DNA from: Hyalella azteca
Taxonomy: Eukaryota; Arthropoda; Malacostraca; Amphipoda; Hyalellidae
Assembly (NCBI RefSeq): GCF_000764305.2
Contig: NW_025945022.1
Span: forward strand, 62,001-126,000
DNA length: 64,000 nt
Direction: 5' to 3'
The first letter of the stretch is position 1, and each line of letters begins with the position of its first letter. Of this stretch, positions 24,009 through 36,532 are shown one piece after another. The notes beneath the pieces are model-generated. The model ran no database searches, was not told where the DNA came from, and worked only from the letters and a program-made list of their open reading frames with translations. The position numbers and the translations under genes are program-made.

Positions 24009-27000
24009 GCTGAGCTGTGTGCATTTAATTCTATCTTAATTTCTTCAGGAGAAGTTCAATGTACATAAAATAAATTCAAAGTTCCGACGAGAAACGTGTA
24101 AAGTAAAAGCTGTAACCAATCTCTCACTCTACTGGTCCGGTGGTCCCATATTATAACGGACACGAAAATCCCCGCGCTGTTATATAAATTACTCCTGAAG
24201 TGTTAACAGTTCAAATTACTTCATTACTTAACATTAGTGAAAGGCATACATTTGAGGCAATACAACATCCCTGCTGCCATCGCAAAAATCATCACTCAAC
24301 ATGTTGAGTGATGATTTTGTGATGGCACAAGTCATTTAGTCATTTCCAATAGACGGCATTTAGGCCTCGCCGCAACAAACGGCGGAGCTTCCTCCACGGG
24401 ATACGAAAATAAAGCAACCATTATTATTGATAAATGAAAATTAATATCTCGGTAGTTTATCTGTTCATGCCTTACAACGATTCGTATGTTCAGTGTCTTA
24501 AGGGTTAAGCTTTATCCATAAGAGACGCACCACAAACGATGATGAATATAACATCGTGTACGCAATCTTCCGTCCATCCGATGCTATAAATGATTCGTTC
24601 AATTAAAAGAGCTCTATAGTGCATACATTAAATTAATTAATTATACACTAAATTCAGGTAAAAGAACTTCACTTCATACGGGAAAACTTTTACTGGTTAT
24701 TAATCATACGATTACGACTAATTCAGTGTAATTTAATAGTCATTGCGATTATGGAGTAGCGAGATGGCGCCTCTGTATCATGGCAGCGAGGGAGAGAGCT
24801 GCACCTCGGGAGCGATGGCATAGCGTAGGCTGATTCGTTTTTAGTTCGTTTTTCTTCATTTTTTTTTGTCGGCAAGATTAATTGCTGGAGGTGCCTTACC
24901 TAATTGCCTGCCGTGATGCGGCCAAACGCTGACCACCGACGGGGCTTTAGAGAAATTGTTCCCTGCTTCCTGAGGCTTAACCTTTCCTAGGTTACTTTCA
25001 TGAAATTCTTGGCTGACGCATCGGCGGCCTCGTAATCAGTTATTGATTGGGTACCGTAAACAGCCAATCATTGAATATAGCTAGCCAATATTTTCACCAG
25101 GCCCTTCATCGTCCAATAAAGTTTTTATTTTCAGCAGCGTTTTTGACTCGACTACGAACAATTTCCATACATTTTAAGTTGTTGTTTTTAATCTTAAACC
25201 TCGCACAGTTAAATTCATCTGATATTACGCACAAAATGCTACAACATCGCACGTGGCATTTCATTAATATTTAAGGAATAATTGCGCTATTGATATAAAG
25301 TGCGACCTAATTCAGAATTAGTTATATTGCTGGAGCGAAAAGATGTTGCATATTGAAAGTTAATACAATCAGATTTTAAAGGATATCCTCGAGATTCTCT
25401 ATTTTCCCTAGCCTCACTGAAAATTAAAGGGAAGTGAGAGCCGGCCAAACGTCACTTCGATGTTAACTTTTCACAGGCAAGAACGTTTAAGAAGCAGAAT
25501 GTCCTGAAACAAAAGCACCTAACTAAAGCGCCGCTGCGTCCATGTATCCACGGAAGCCAGTTAATGAAAGCAATTCTACGTTTAATCTGCGTGACGGACG
25601 CTGACGCATTCAACCGAAATACAGTTTAAAATAAAGAGTGGGTTATCTGAGGCCACTAAATGGACTTGGCTTATTCGCCAAAAAGCCATCCGGGATTTAC
25701 AAAAGGGTAACTCGGCCGCTTCAAAGTTTGCTGAGACAATCGGGGCTCTCAAAGTTACTTTACCCGCGCTTTTGTCGAACCCCGGGTGATCAAACCAACT
25801 CAAAGAAACGGTCAAAAGAGCTAGATGAGTTCTTCAATGAAAAAAACGTGGAACTCGTCAGAACTTGAGGTAAGAACTTAAGAAGATTTCATTAAAATAT
25901 ACCAAGGGTCTGGCAAGGAATTGGGCTACAGCATTTACTGTCGAATAAAAGTGTCGATTGTGATAAGTTAAAAGAAAATTCAGCTCTACTCTAGTTTCGA
26001 TCAATCCAATGACTACCGTAGGTCAGTCACTATTCAAGCAATAAAATAAACAAATGAAAAGTCTATTCCAATTTTTTGCAGAGGCTTATTGACACTATTC
26101 AGAAATGTTTACATGCTACCACTGGCATCACTAAACAATAAATGACAATTAACAATTTAGTACAGACAAAACAAGTCAGCAGACAATTTTTCCTACCTGA
26201 ATCAGTGAAGGCTGGAAAGGACCTTAAGGACCCCGGACCCGTACGGACCTAAGGACCGTAAAGGACGGCACCTAACCAGACATTTCCCGATCCGTTGGAG
26301 CTGAACTTGAGAGAGTTGGTGTCCACAAAATTCATCAGAAGTCCAACATTAAGTCCACATCGAAATTCATCATGAATTCTATCACAAACACGGTAACACC
26401 TGTACTAAGCTGATCACGTCATCACGAACCCACTCGTAGTCTATCACGCTCTCAACTCTCAAGACAGTCTGGTTTCGATGCAGAAAATTTCAGTGCATGT
26501 CCATTTCGTGCATGATGGGAGAATGGATTTATAGTATGGGCATCACTAAGGCACCATCTATGGATTCGTAGCTACCCATAAATATGCTGTAATTTTACAC
26601 ATGATTAACGTACGAAGTTTATTGAACTGAAGCTCGCGGGCGCATCTTACTAGAAGCTCGAAAACAAGAGTAGACTTGACTGCCCTCTTGCGGCGTATTT
26701 TTTAAATAGACGGACGTTGGAGTGAGAGTTTTCTGCATACTGAACATATTGAAATAGAAGTGAAATAATGTGTTTTTATAGATACTCTTGCAGTAGTTTT
26801 GAAATAAACGAGCAGTTATCAAAATATCATATACAACTAAATGGACAAAAAAGTCTAATTTACGATCTATTCAACTAAATAATGACCCTGAATTCATCAA
26901 GAACGTTCATCGTGATCTCTTGAGTCGATGAAAACAAAGTCACCTTTAATCTTGGAGCTTTCAGACCATCCTTCTACTTACTGCATAGTAATTATACATT

Positions 27001-28480
27001 AAGAAGAAGTCATGCACCTAATATTTATGTGATTAAGAAGCTTTGTGACATATGTAATGACCGAGAATCGGAAATGTCCGAGGGGCTGACCCGACTTGAT
27101 TCGCTCCTACGTCAAGGTCTGACCCTACTTGATTGGACTTTGAGCGCTGGACTAATACGACTTGATTGACCATCAAGGAAAGGATTGACCCAAATTGAGT
27201 GGCCCTCAAGTGGGAAATGTCAATCAAATGCTCCAATATAACGCCTATGCGACCCAGGGCCAGGGTCATTACCCTTTTCTTATCGCTGCCATCGGTTCCC
27301 ACCTCCGCCAAAGTATACCTGATTTTCCGTCGCTTCACTCTAAAGGCTCCGCCATCCCCCAGCTTAGATAACTGACAATACAAGATCACAAATGTTACGT
27401 TGTCCAGCTTGCCTCAGGGTTTCTATTATAATAACTTACACTGAATTGGCTGATGCTAATAAATTTTCAACACGCACCAAGAACAGAATTTAAAACGGAT
27501 CCTGAAGAAGTCGCAGATCATTTTTATCGTGCACTGCAAATTCCATAGATTAACAACGAGTTTCAGGTAAATGACTGAGCATCGAGTCGCGTTTCGAACG
27601 AATATTATTATTTTTGCATTCAGAGTCATGGCCATATCCATGAAATGATATATAGCCAATTTTGGCTTGGTGTGTCAAGACTACTATCACAGCGAGAGTC
27701 TTTCAACTTTAACCGAAAAAGTGAAATCCATGCAGAGAAAACTTAGTTTAAAAATGAATTATAATGAAATTTAATATTCTTGCACATATATCGAATATTT
27801 ACAATAAATTGGTTGCTTAATTAAGCCCTGACTCACCCAAGTTGAAAGTAAAGTTAGGTGAACCAAATCACATCGTGCAGCTAGCGATGGTACGGGTTCA
27901 ACTCGATCACGTTCCTGGCGCGACATTCTGCGAGCGGAGGTGAGGGCCGAGCCCTGAGATGAGCTTGAAGTGTGGGAGACGACATCCAATGCCACACTCT
28001 TGGTGTTTCTTAACGCTTCGCTGGTCTAAAAACTCGGGACAATGCGTTGCGAGCGAAGCAGTTCTCCGAGACCGAGCACGACTTCTCCGCGCGGTGGGGC
28101 GAGATCTTTCTGGGACGAGCTCTCCCGCGGCGAGTCCCGCCCGAGCATAAATCTTTTCGCACGCATGCAGTTCATTAATCATTTGGAGTGTATTTAGTTC
28201 ATTCGATAAAGTCACGTATCGATAAACTGATTACATTTTTGTGGCATTAAGCTGCGAATTGCTCACATGCATTAGATTGTATCACTAAATACGCATACGG
28301 CTCAATGGTAATTTAATCGTTGAATCTCACTAGCCTCTGAACTTTTATCCCGGACAGCTCAGAGACGCTCTTTAAGCTGTAGAGAACTATTATTGTGTCA
28401 CCAACGAATCATATATGCTGAAATAAACGAGGAAAATTTAACTATCGAAACATTGTTCAGTGTTAGTTAAAACAGGTCGC
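24009..28480. other. Intergenic, no gene recognised
   Basis: Mostly AT-rich, with a palindrome at 24277-24325 and a CpG/GC-rich patch at 27900-28145. Short frames (for example 25638-25868 plus and 27033-27389 minus) were read and match no family I know. Confidence 0.45.
24277..24325. repeat. Near-perfect palindrome, about 49 bp
   Basis: CATCACTCAACATGTTGAGTG at the centre extends on both sides to CCATCGCAAAAAT and ATTTTGTGATGG, with one mismatch and one length difference. It would form a cruciform or hairpin without a loop. Confidence 0.9.
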
Positions 28481-28664
28481 TACAATCATAAAAATTGACG
28501 AATCATATTGTCCAAACAGTGACACTTTCCTCGACACAGCACGAGCAGTGAGCGGTCGTATCACTGATACGCATTTTGCTGAGCGAAACTGGGTCAGGTT
28601 AACCCATATGAAGGTAAAGAGTGCCTAGCTATTTGGACAATTCTCTCTCATTTCTCTGAGTGTA
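28481..28664. mobile_element. MITE-like element, family A, copy 7
   Basis: Shares ATATTGTCCAAACAGTGACA, CTGGGTCAGGTTAACCCAT and the right end TCATTTCTCTGAGTGTA with copies 2 and 4. Confidence 0.75.
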
Positions 28665-28998
28665 CTGAACCGTTGAATTCAAACAAAACCGAACGGAGAC
28701 GCTACTAAAACTGCGCACTTGAGAACGGTCCGTATAAGCCTCTCTTGAGGTCCGTATAAGCCTCATTCTTTTTTTCCCACAACGGAGCGATTGAGATATG
28801 ATTTTTAAGTTGTCAAGAAACAGGAGCATGCAGCCCTCTCTCGTTGACCGGCAGTACAGTTTGGCTAAACTGTACGGATATTCTTGTTTTCCAATTCTAT
28901 TCCATTTCCTTGGTCGAAGATAAGTCATCAATAATTCACCCATAATTTTTTCATGGGATCAGATTCTCCCTAAAGCCTTGACCTGACTGGTAGTACAG

Positions 28999-29152
28999 TA
29001 CACTTAGAGTTAGAGGAGCGAGTAACTTTGGCCAAATAGCGATGCACTTTACCCCTTTTGTGGGTCATCCTGCCCAATTTAGCCTAACAAAAATGGGTAG
29101 TGCAACGTGCATAGTGTGTCATTATTTAAACAATATGAAATTCATTTTTTAG
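28999..29152. mobile_element. MITE-like element, family A, copy 8
   Basis: Begins TACACTTAGAGTTAGAGG, then GGCCAAATAGCGATGCACTT, GTGGGTCATCCTGCCCA and GTGTCATTATTTAAACAATA. It lies only 334 bp from copy 7. Confidence 0.7.
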
Positions 29153-30589
29153 AAATAAACAATTGTAATATACAGTAAAGCCGAGCAACAAATAACGATA
29201 ATGATAATAATGATAAAATTTGATGGGAACTGAGAAATGAGCAACGATGATAAGAGAAGGAAGGAATATCAATCATAAGAACAAACGTATAATTTTTCTT
29301 TGAATGATAGAATGAGGGAGAAATGTACAGCTTATTTGCGGGAAACGTGTCTCCATTGCTGCCGTTCATGTCTGTAGTCCTGGAAAAAGATTAAACGTGA
29401 AATTTTCAAATCAATTATTATTACATGTGCCCTAATTTTATAGCAGTTATTCCAGAAAACTTATTAATCTTGGTGTGACAGGCCTTGAGACCTCATGCTC
29501 GGAACGAATAGTAATGCAAATTTGATTATTCTGTGCAAGTTTTCATACTTCAAATCGCCCAATTCTGTTAAATGACTCCTATATCATTAGGTTGCATACA
29601 TGGAAAGTTGGCGAAAAAACTGAAACTGGCGAAAGTTACTGAAAATTACTGGAAAGGCTTCATAAAAAATGAGCCCGCCCAATTCAATGAAGATATGGTG
29701 AAATTACGATTCATTTTATTTGCTTTAAAATTACAAGTCAACAAAACTATTTTGAATTTCGTGTATGTGTGTGTGTGGTGTGTTCGAAGCCTTGAGCCAT
29801 TCGAGCCCGTAACCTCAATATCAAAGTTATGGGAGATTTGTAAATTTTTGGTCTAAAATATTTTTAAATTGAAGGATTCGCCAGGCATTCGCAGTATTGG
29901 AGGAAGAAGGGTTGGAGGAACAGTTTTAATTTTTCTTAAATTTTCCAATTCAAGATTTATACGAGCTTTGATCTGGGAATTATAAAATTCCACACTTAAA
30001 GTGTCTTCTAATGGGTTTTTTTCTAATCATCACTTGAGTTAGTAAATTGGGGACTGGATTCCTGCAGGATAAAGTTATTCTCAAGTCTAATCAAATCAAG
30101 AGATAATCTATCTACTGTCTTCAGTTGCTTCTAAGACATATGAATTTAAAAAAATAATACAACATGTAATGAAATGCTTACTATCACATTCCGGGAAGTG
30201 TGCTCTCAAAGCAAAATGGTAAAGGAACTGAACATCTTATTCCAAAACGATTAAATGGGAAACTTTTTCGAAAAACTGAAATAAGCAAATGATAAAGATT
30301 TATTGTTATTAGAAATCGCCATTCAGTTTACCTACCGTTCACATGAATATATTCATTAATTTGAAGTAAATTCGAATAATTTAAGAAAATATGTTCCTAA
30401 ATTCGTACAAGAGCAAGCGAGTGTGGAAGAACCGCGTGAACAAACCTTCTAACAATGAGCAATAAATTGACGCTCTACGCACAGCATCTATGTTGTTTTT
30501 CCCTCCAGACCTGCCCTTCTAGCACCGTACAAAAAAAGGAAATTCGTACCTATGATGGTCGGGATCCACATTAATATTTTTGATCTACG
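29153..30589. other. Intergenic, nothing recognised
   Basis: AT-rich. The open frame at 29572-29856 plus is unsupported by any domain. Confidence 0.45.
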
Positions 30590-30700
30590 ATGTCGGAAAG
30601 ATGTTTCAGTTTGCGCTGCTTCGGATCGCCCATTGTTCGGTATGTTTACAATGGAATGGGAAAAAATATTGCTGAAGCGGACACGACAGATATTTTTCAG
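30590..30700 (+). CDS. Possible first coding exon of an unknown gene
   Basis: ATG opens MSERCFSLRCFGSPIVRYVY, with 17 more residues up to a good donor TTCAG|GTAAAG in phase 0. There is an in-frame stop just upstream. Its composition is richer in GC than the flanks. I found no matching downstream exon and recognise no family, so it may be chance. Confidence 0.2.
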
Positions 30701-31579
30701 GTAAAGATATTTTTATAGAGGAGATAACCTGTCATTTCCATTCATTTTTTCCTTAAATTGTTAGTTCATTCATTTTATTTATCTTTCCGTACACGACCCT
30801 AACACATGCGGAATGGATATCGAGTCTCTTCTGCATTCCAAGCCAACAGTCTCGTCACGATTGTTGTCTACTCATCGAATCTTTAACCAGAAAATTCTTT
30901 CAAATGTGAATTTTAATTTACACGTGAAATCACTAAAAAACCAATATTCTCAAAAAGGCATTGTCAGCGCAATTTTGTATTTATTTATATTTGCCTTTTA
31001 GCTTCGGTCATTGGAACAGCTTTTAGTTCGGTCACTGGAACAGCTTTAGTGATATAAACTCATTCCCCTTAGGAAATTAGGGGAAAATTCTATTGTCCGA
31101 TCAGTTAATACCAATCTCATAACCGTAGTAGGTTATGTCCCGGTGGCCACAACATCCACGTTTGTATTAGTCTCTATTATAGGTTGCCGATTCCATTCAT
31201 ATTCTTTTTCGTGTTATAATATTATCAGTTTCAAAAATTCCCGGATTTTTTTAACTTTGTTTCAAAATTAACCAGAAAAATAATTTTATGATACCGTTGC
31301 CACCAGAGTTATGAAATTAGTCTTTGAGGTAAATGGTAATGCCAGTCGCAATCCAAAACTTTCAGTCCTTGCAGCAACGGAGCAGAGGAGAGGACACAAA
31401 GGAGTCTTGGGGTTGGTTGTTGTTCTTGGATCTGATGGATGAGCTCGTGACCGCTGGATTATTCCTTCAAACCACTGAGTATAGTGAAGCACAAAGCGTG
31501 ACCTTCTCATGCCAGTCACGGCGAGCCACAACACCCATACTTCTCGTGAAATGCATGTCATCTCAGCAAACTGGAGTGG
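30701..31579. other. Intergenic, nothing recognised
   Basis: Opposed open frames at 31286-31614 look alike in quality on both strands, which argues against either being coding. Confidence 0.4.
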
Positions 31580-31990
31580 TAATTAAGGTGATCCAGAACG
31601 TATTTAACTATTAGGGTGTGATGGAATGTTTAGAGTAATCCTAAACGTAATAAACTACTGTAAATTGGTGGGGGCATATAGGGCTTTCCGGAACGTATTC
31701 AACATCTGTAAAATGAAGGAGTATTTAGGGTATAACGAAGAACGAATTAAACCTGTAACTGAAGGACCATTCAGGGTAATCGAGAAGATCTACAAACTTG
31801 TGAGCTAATGCACCTGATATGGGATAAAATAATACTAAGGACTCGCAAATTTACCCTCTGTCAACAGATTCATCGAGCACCTATTTGGCCTCTGCAAAAC
31901 TGACCAAATATCTTGTTTGAAACAATACGTATTGAAAATGTAGGAGCTATAATGAAGTATTTAGATTAACAAAGACGCATTCAAACCTTT
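31580..31990. repeat. Degenerate ~60-75 bp tandem repeat
   Basis: Five to six diverged copies around (AA)CGTATT(C/T)AAC, TGTAAA and TAGGGT or TTTAGAGT words. Confidence 0.6.
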
Positions 31991-34900
31991 GCAAACCTGC
32001 GTATTATTCGAGGTTCAACAGTAAAAATAAAATTAATCGTTGTTGGCTATATGCGCCTGAAAAGTTTTTATTACCTTTCACATGGTCTTAATTTGTAAAG
32101 AAAAACAAATGACAAACGTTGTTCAATAGCCAGTAATGAATAATAGTAGTGCAAATCAATTTAATCAATGAATATATCCCTTAAGTCTTTAAACAAATAT
32201 CTTTTAATTGAAACAGTCGATTTGCAAGATCATGCGAAATAATCGATTAAAAAATCGATTCATTTCAAATCAATAATATATATAGATTGGTTGGTTCTAC
32301 CATGAATAAATAGACCGTATTTATTATTTTTTTTAATGAATTTGCTGCCATGGCGTCTCCTCAATTTGAATCAATGGGAATGACGATCACCAACGTAGGT
32401 TGCTAAAAATAATTTAAAAAATTACAAAGTGGTTCAGTGTGTTTCATCGCGCAGCACTCGCTAATCATGTTTGGCTGAAATTAACAACAACATAAAGCGT
32501 TGAAATTATTTACGACCAACATAATGATCTTGTTTCCAATTAATAACAACGTAATATGGTAAATAAATTGCCCAATATATTCTAAGAAACATAGCAAACA
32601 TTGGCTCAATTTTGAAAGGTATTCCAATTATCTTGGGGTCTTCCATTGCGTCAACAAGCGGATATTCTGATCTAGATAGAATATTCTTTATTCTTTTATA
32701 AACGTGGCCTTTGAACTCTTGGTGACCATTAGGGCGGTTGATTCTGTCGACGCCCTCTCTCTCTCTCTCAATCTTACTCTACTTTTCCCAGTGTTTCATC
32801 AGACTCTTCCCCCTGTTTTCTTCTCGCTTTATTTCTCAGTATTTCCCTCTAGTTCTTTACCTCCGAGTTTGGTTTTCTTTGACGCTAACGTAAATAATTA
32901 CTTGACCACAGCCCTGGCCTAGAACCATGTCACATTTCTGCCACTGCGGCGCAGGAGAATCTAGTGCCGGACACGTGGTATTCTACACTGTGAAGTCCTA
33001 AAATAAGCGGACTCCTTAAATCGATGTTTAATATCTCTTCTAAGTATTTAGTTGTTATTTTCCCTTACTCAACTTCGTCGTTTCCCGCCAGCACTTTGAA
33101 TTTGGTTGATGTTTCCACTCCGCTTAGCTTTGGAATTCCCAATTTCACAATTCCACCTCTCATTTTTCCACTATCCCAATTTTTAGGAATTTTCTCGCAC
33201 AGAGACAAGTTTTCGTGTCGCGGGTCATGGGAATTACGACGTCAGTTTCGCGACGCAAGGTCGACACGAACAATGCGTGTCGAGTTTTTCCTTCAAATTA
33301 ATCTTTGACTGTTGGAGTAATTGCACAATTCGAGCGAGAACAACGTTGCGGAGAGTGTCTGCACTCATAAACTCATTTTATACAATCCTAATAGCATCCA
33401 ATAGGATTTTTCTAGTTATTTCAACTTATCGGATTGTTTCAGCTTTCGCATATTTCTGTGCGGTTGCAATATGAGATCGAGAGTTTTATCTTAAATGAAG
33501 CGTAATTTTCGGTATTTACCAAACCCAAAACCACGCCTAATATTCATAACTTTATCATTAATATTAAATTCAATTTCAAGCCCAAAACTCGTTTTTTCTT
33601 GCAGTATCATGGAGTATCAATTTTGAAAAAATGCCTTTCGTGGAAATCTATAAATTTATTTTACATTGGTGGCTACAGAAATTTCAAATTATTTCTCGAA
33701 ACAACTGACCACAAAATTTCTCAACTTTCTGGACCACTGAACATTGCAATCATCATTTCCATGAACCTCACATAGAAACGATGGACGGTGAGGTGGCCTC
33801 GAGCGGTCACGTATACCACGCGCCAGTTCGACCATCGCTGCGCGTTTCTAGATCAAAATTAGACACATACAAAGCCCCACTAGGCCGTCCAATGGCAAAC
33901 GATAAGCCTGCAAAGACATACAACATGGGTGGATATTTTAGCGTAGTGGAAGTTTGGATTTGATGACACCTCACACGACGCAATTATGGCCGTCGGTCGG
34001 TCGTGACCGAGTGACTCGTACACTCGTCTCTGTAATGACGGAATCCGGGCAAAAACACCACAAAATGCGCTCTGCAACGTGCGCCGACGACATACGGCCG
34101 GAAATTGGAAGTGTAAGTGAGGCCAGCGAGATCAGGTGAACGATGAAGCGCTGGATACTCAAAAGTCGTTACGATTTTTACTGCGAGCGAGGTGATTCAA
34201 AGCAGGAATTCATCGCAAAGGAAACTCGTTACGATATGAGCTTCGGGTGAAGTAATTCAAATTAAGTAGCAAGTAGAAATTGTCAAGTAAAATCATTAGG
34301 ATATTTGATGCTAATGCTAGCGAAGTAAATCGAAGCAGCAATAATTTTTTTCTTCAATATAACTCAATTACGTAAACGAATCGCCAATTAACTTCTGACG
34401 TGGAATTCAAATTCAGGCAAATGGGTGGACGAGCAAGAAAGAATAACTTAATTATATCATCAATTAGCACTGAGTCAGGCCATCAGCCTGCTCGAGGATT
34501 GGTTCGGTCTAATTGCTGTATCTGCATGCTGATTTATTTGTGAACTAGAATAGATGGTCCGAACTTGACGCATACTGTTTACAATATTCTTGTATAAACA
34601 ACGCTTTCGACTTGGAACGTTCAGTATAGTGGTTACCTGTGGACTGTATCCTGTTTAATGGTTTGTTTTAAATACATCCCAGCCTTCAATTAAGTAAACC
34701 TGTCTATTATTTTGAGAGTTCATGAACATTTAAATCTCAAGTCTTTAAGGATTTAGCACTGAAAATCGTTCCGCTCATCGGTATTGAGCTCTGCGAGTCT
34801 GCGATTTCATGTCAACTACAATTCAAACAAGGTCACGGTAATGAAAATCACGTTACCATCAGTTCTGTCCTATAAATCTTGCCAATCGCAAGTGAAGAAT

Positions 34901-36412
34901 CCTATCTTGCGACCAAAGGAAAGCTAAATATCATCGTAAAGTCATGATTATCACAGTCATCCCATTCACGGTCATGCTGATCGCGGTCATGCCAATCACC
35001 GTCATACCAAAGATAACCTAAGACTTATCAAAGGGTTGGAGAGCCCTTGGCATTTTCAACACGCCACACGACTGATCGAACACACCCTCTGCATCACGAA
35101 GTTGGGATCCGCTGAAAAAAATCCTGCTCAAACGCCGAAGCTGGTCTTCCCACGGTGCCGATCCGCAATCAGAGCGAAGTTTATCTGAGGAGCATCACTT
35201 AAACGTGACCGCAGGCTTCGCGCCCTAGCATGTTATCGCGCGCGAGTAAATACTTTTGATGTCGCACCACGGCGACTGGTCCAAATCGATCAGACTCTTG
35301 AACATCTGGGGTTTATAGGCAAACTTATATAATTTCTTTTGAGTACCCAAAATTACAATTGACAATCTTTCTGTCCATCAAGCATGAAATCAATTTTTTT
35401 ATCGGTTTATGAAATTATAAACCACATTATATTCATTCTAGATCAAACAAAGTTAAAAAAATATCATTACTCGTTTAAGCAGCCAGATAAAAAATGAAAT
35501 TATTCGTTAATTCCTTTGCACATCACTTTACAGCGCCTTGAAACGCACCTCCCTTGAACTCAGCCCCCAGGAATAACGCTACGCTGATCTGTAAAGCAGA
35601 ATTTTCTATAGATCATACTTTTCTATGACGGCACCGCGGCTCCCTCATTCAGAAGGGACATTATACCAGCCCACTTTCTGGAAATTTTTTCATGGCTATG
35701 GACCTTTCTGGCCATGGACTTTATGGTTTGAAAAAAAATGAGCGGTAGCCACAAATTGAATTAATTTATTTCAAAATTTAGTGCGAACATTTAACAAGAC
35801 GACTAAACGATCAAAAAATGTCATAATTCAAGACTTTTAACGACCGAGTAAAAGTCTGCCTTTAGTTGTTCCAGAATGGCTATTTTAGTTGTACATTTTT
35901 ATTCAAATCTAATGCAAGGACTCTACACGAGTCCCTCATTGTTTTCATTTCATATCCATGCTTTCAAAATTGGTCACTGAAACGGCTTCATGGTAACGCT
36001 TAATATTTGCACCGGCCCCGCATTCCAAAAGACACCAAGGCGTTAGAAGGAAATCTCGGCGTGTTTTCACCAATTCCTTATCAATTACAGAAGCCGTGCG
36101 CATGGTCCACAATAGACGACGTCGGTGCATGTGTCCACAAATTTCATTGAAAAATCATGTAAGTCGCAACAAAGACGCATTCAAATGTCCACACAATTAA
36201 GACCCGCCGTTACTAATACTCAAATTTGCCACTCCGTTGCACCGAACCATCGTTTCCAGTGATCCCGTCACCGCTCCGTTACATTCACAAAAGAACCTAT
36301 AAATTAACCTTCAGCCTTAACTGCGACGTCAAACTTTCAAAGAAACCTTTGTGAGGAGCCGGGCAAGCTGTTTAACTTTGAACAAGAGGCGGTGCCATTG
36401 CTGTGCTGCGAA
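31991..36412. other. Intergenic, nothing recognised
   Basis: Includes a (CT)n run at 32755-32770 and a short repeat of GGTCATGCTGATCGCGGTCA type at 34955-35010. No conserved coding on either strand. Confidence 0.45.
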
Positions 36413-36532
36413 AAGAATAAATAATTCTTTATGTACATACCTTGGACCGATCGGTACAGAGGTATTTTGATCAAGAATAAGTAATTCTTTATGTACATAC
36501 CTGGGACCGATCGGCACGAAGGTATTTTGATA
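36413..36532. repeat. 60 bp tandem repeat, 2 copies
   Basis: Two copies of AATTCTTTATGTACATACCT followed by GGACCGATCGG, 60 bp apart and about 93% alike. Confidence 0.95.

Noticed and set aside
27900..28145. GC-rich patch as a possible promoter or gene
   Set aside because: Frames on both strands are open through it with equal quality, and no domain, TATA or initiator could be tied to a downstream exon.
31286..31614. Overlapping opposed ORFs of about 91-93 codons
   Set aside because: Neither strand shows a domain, and mutual openness suggests composition, not coding.
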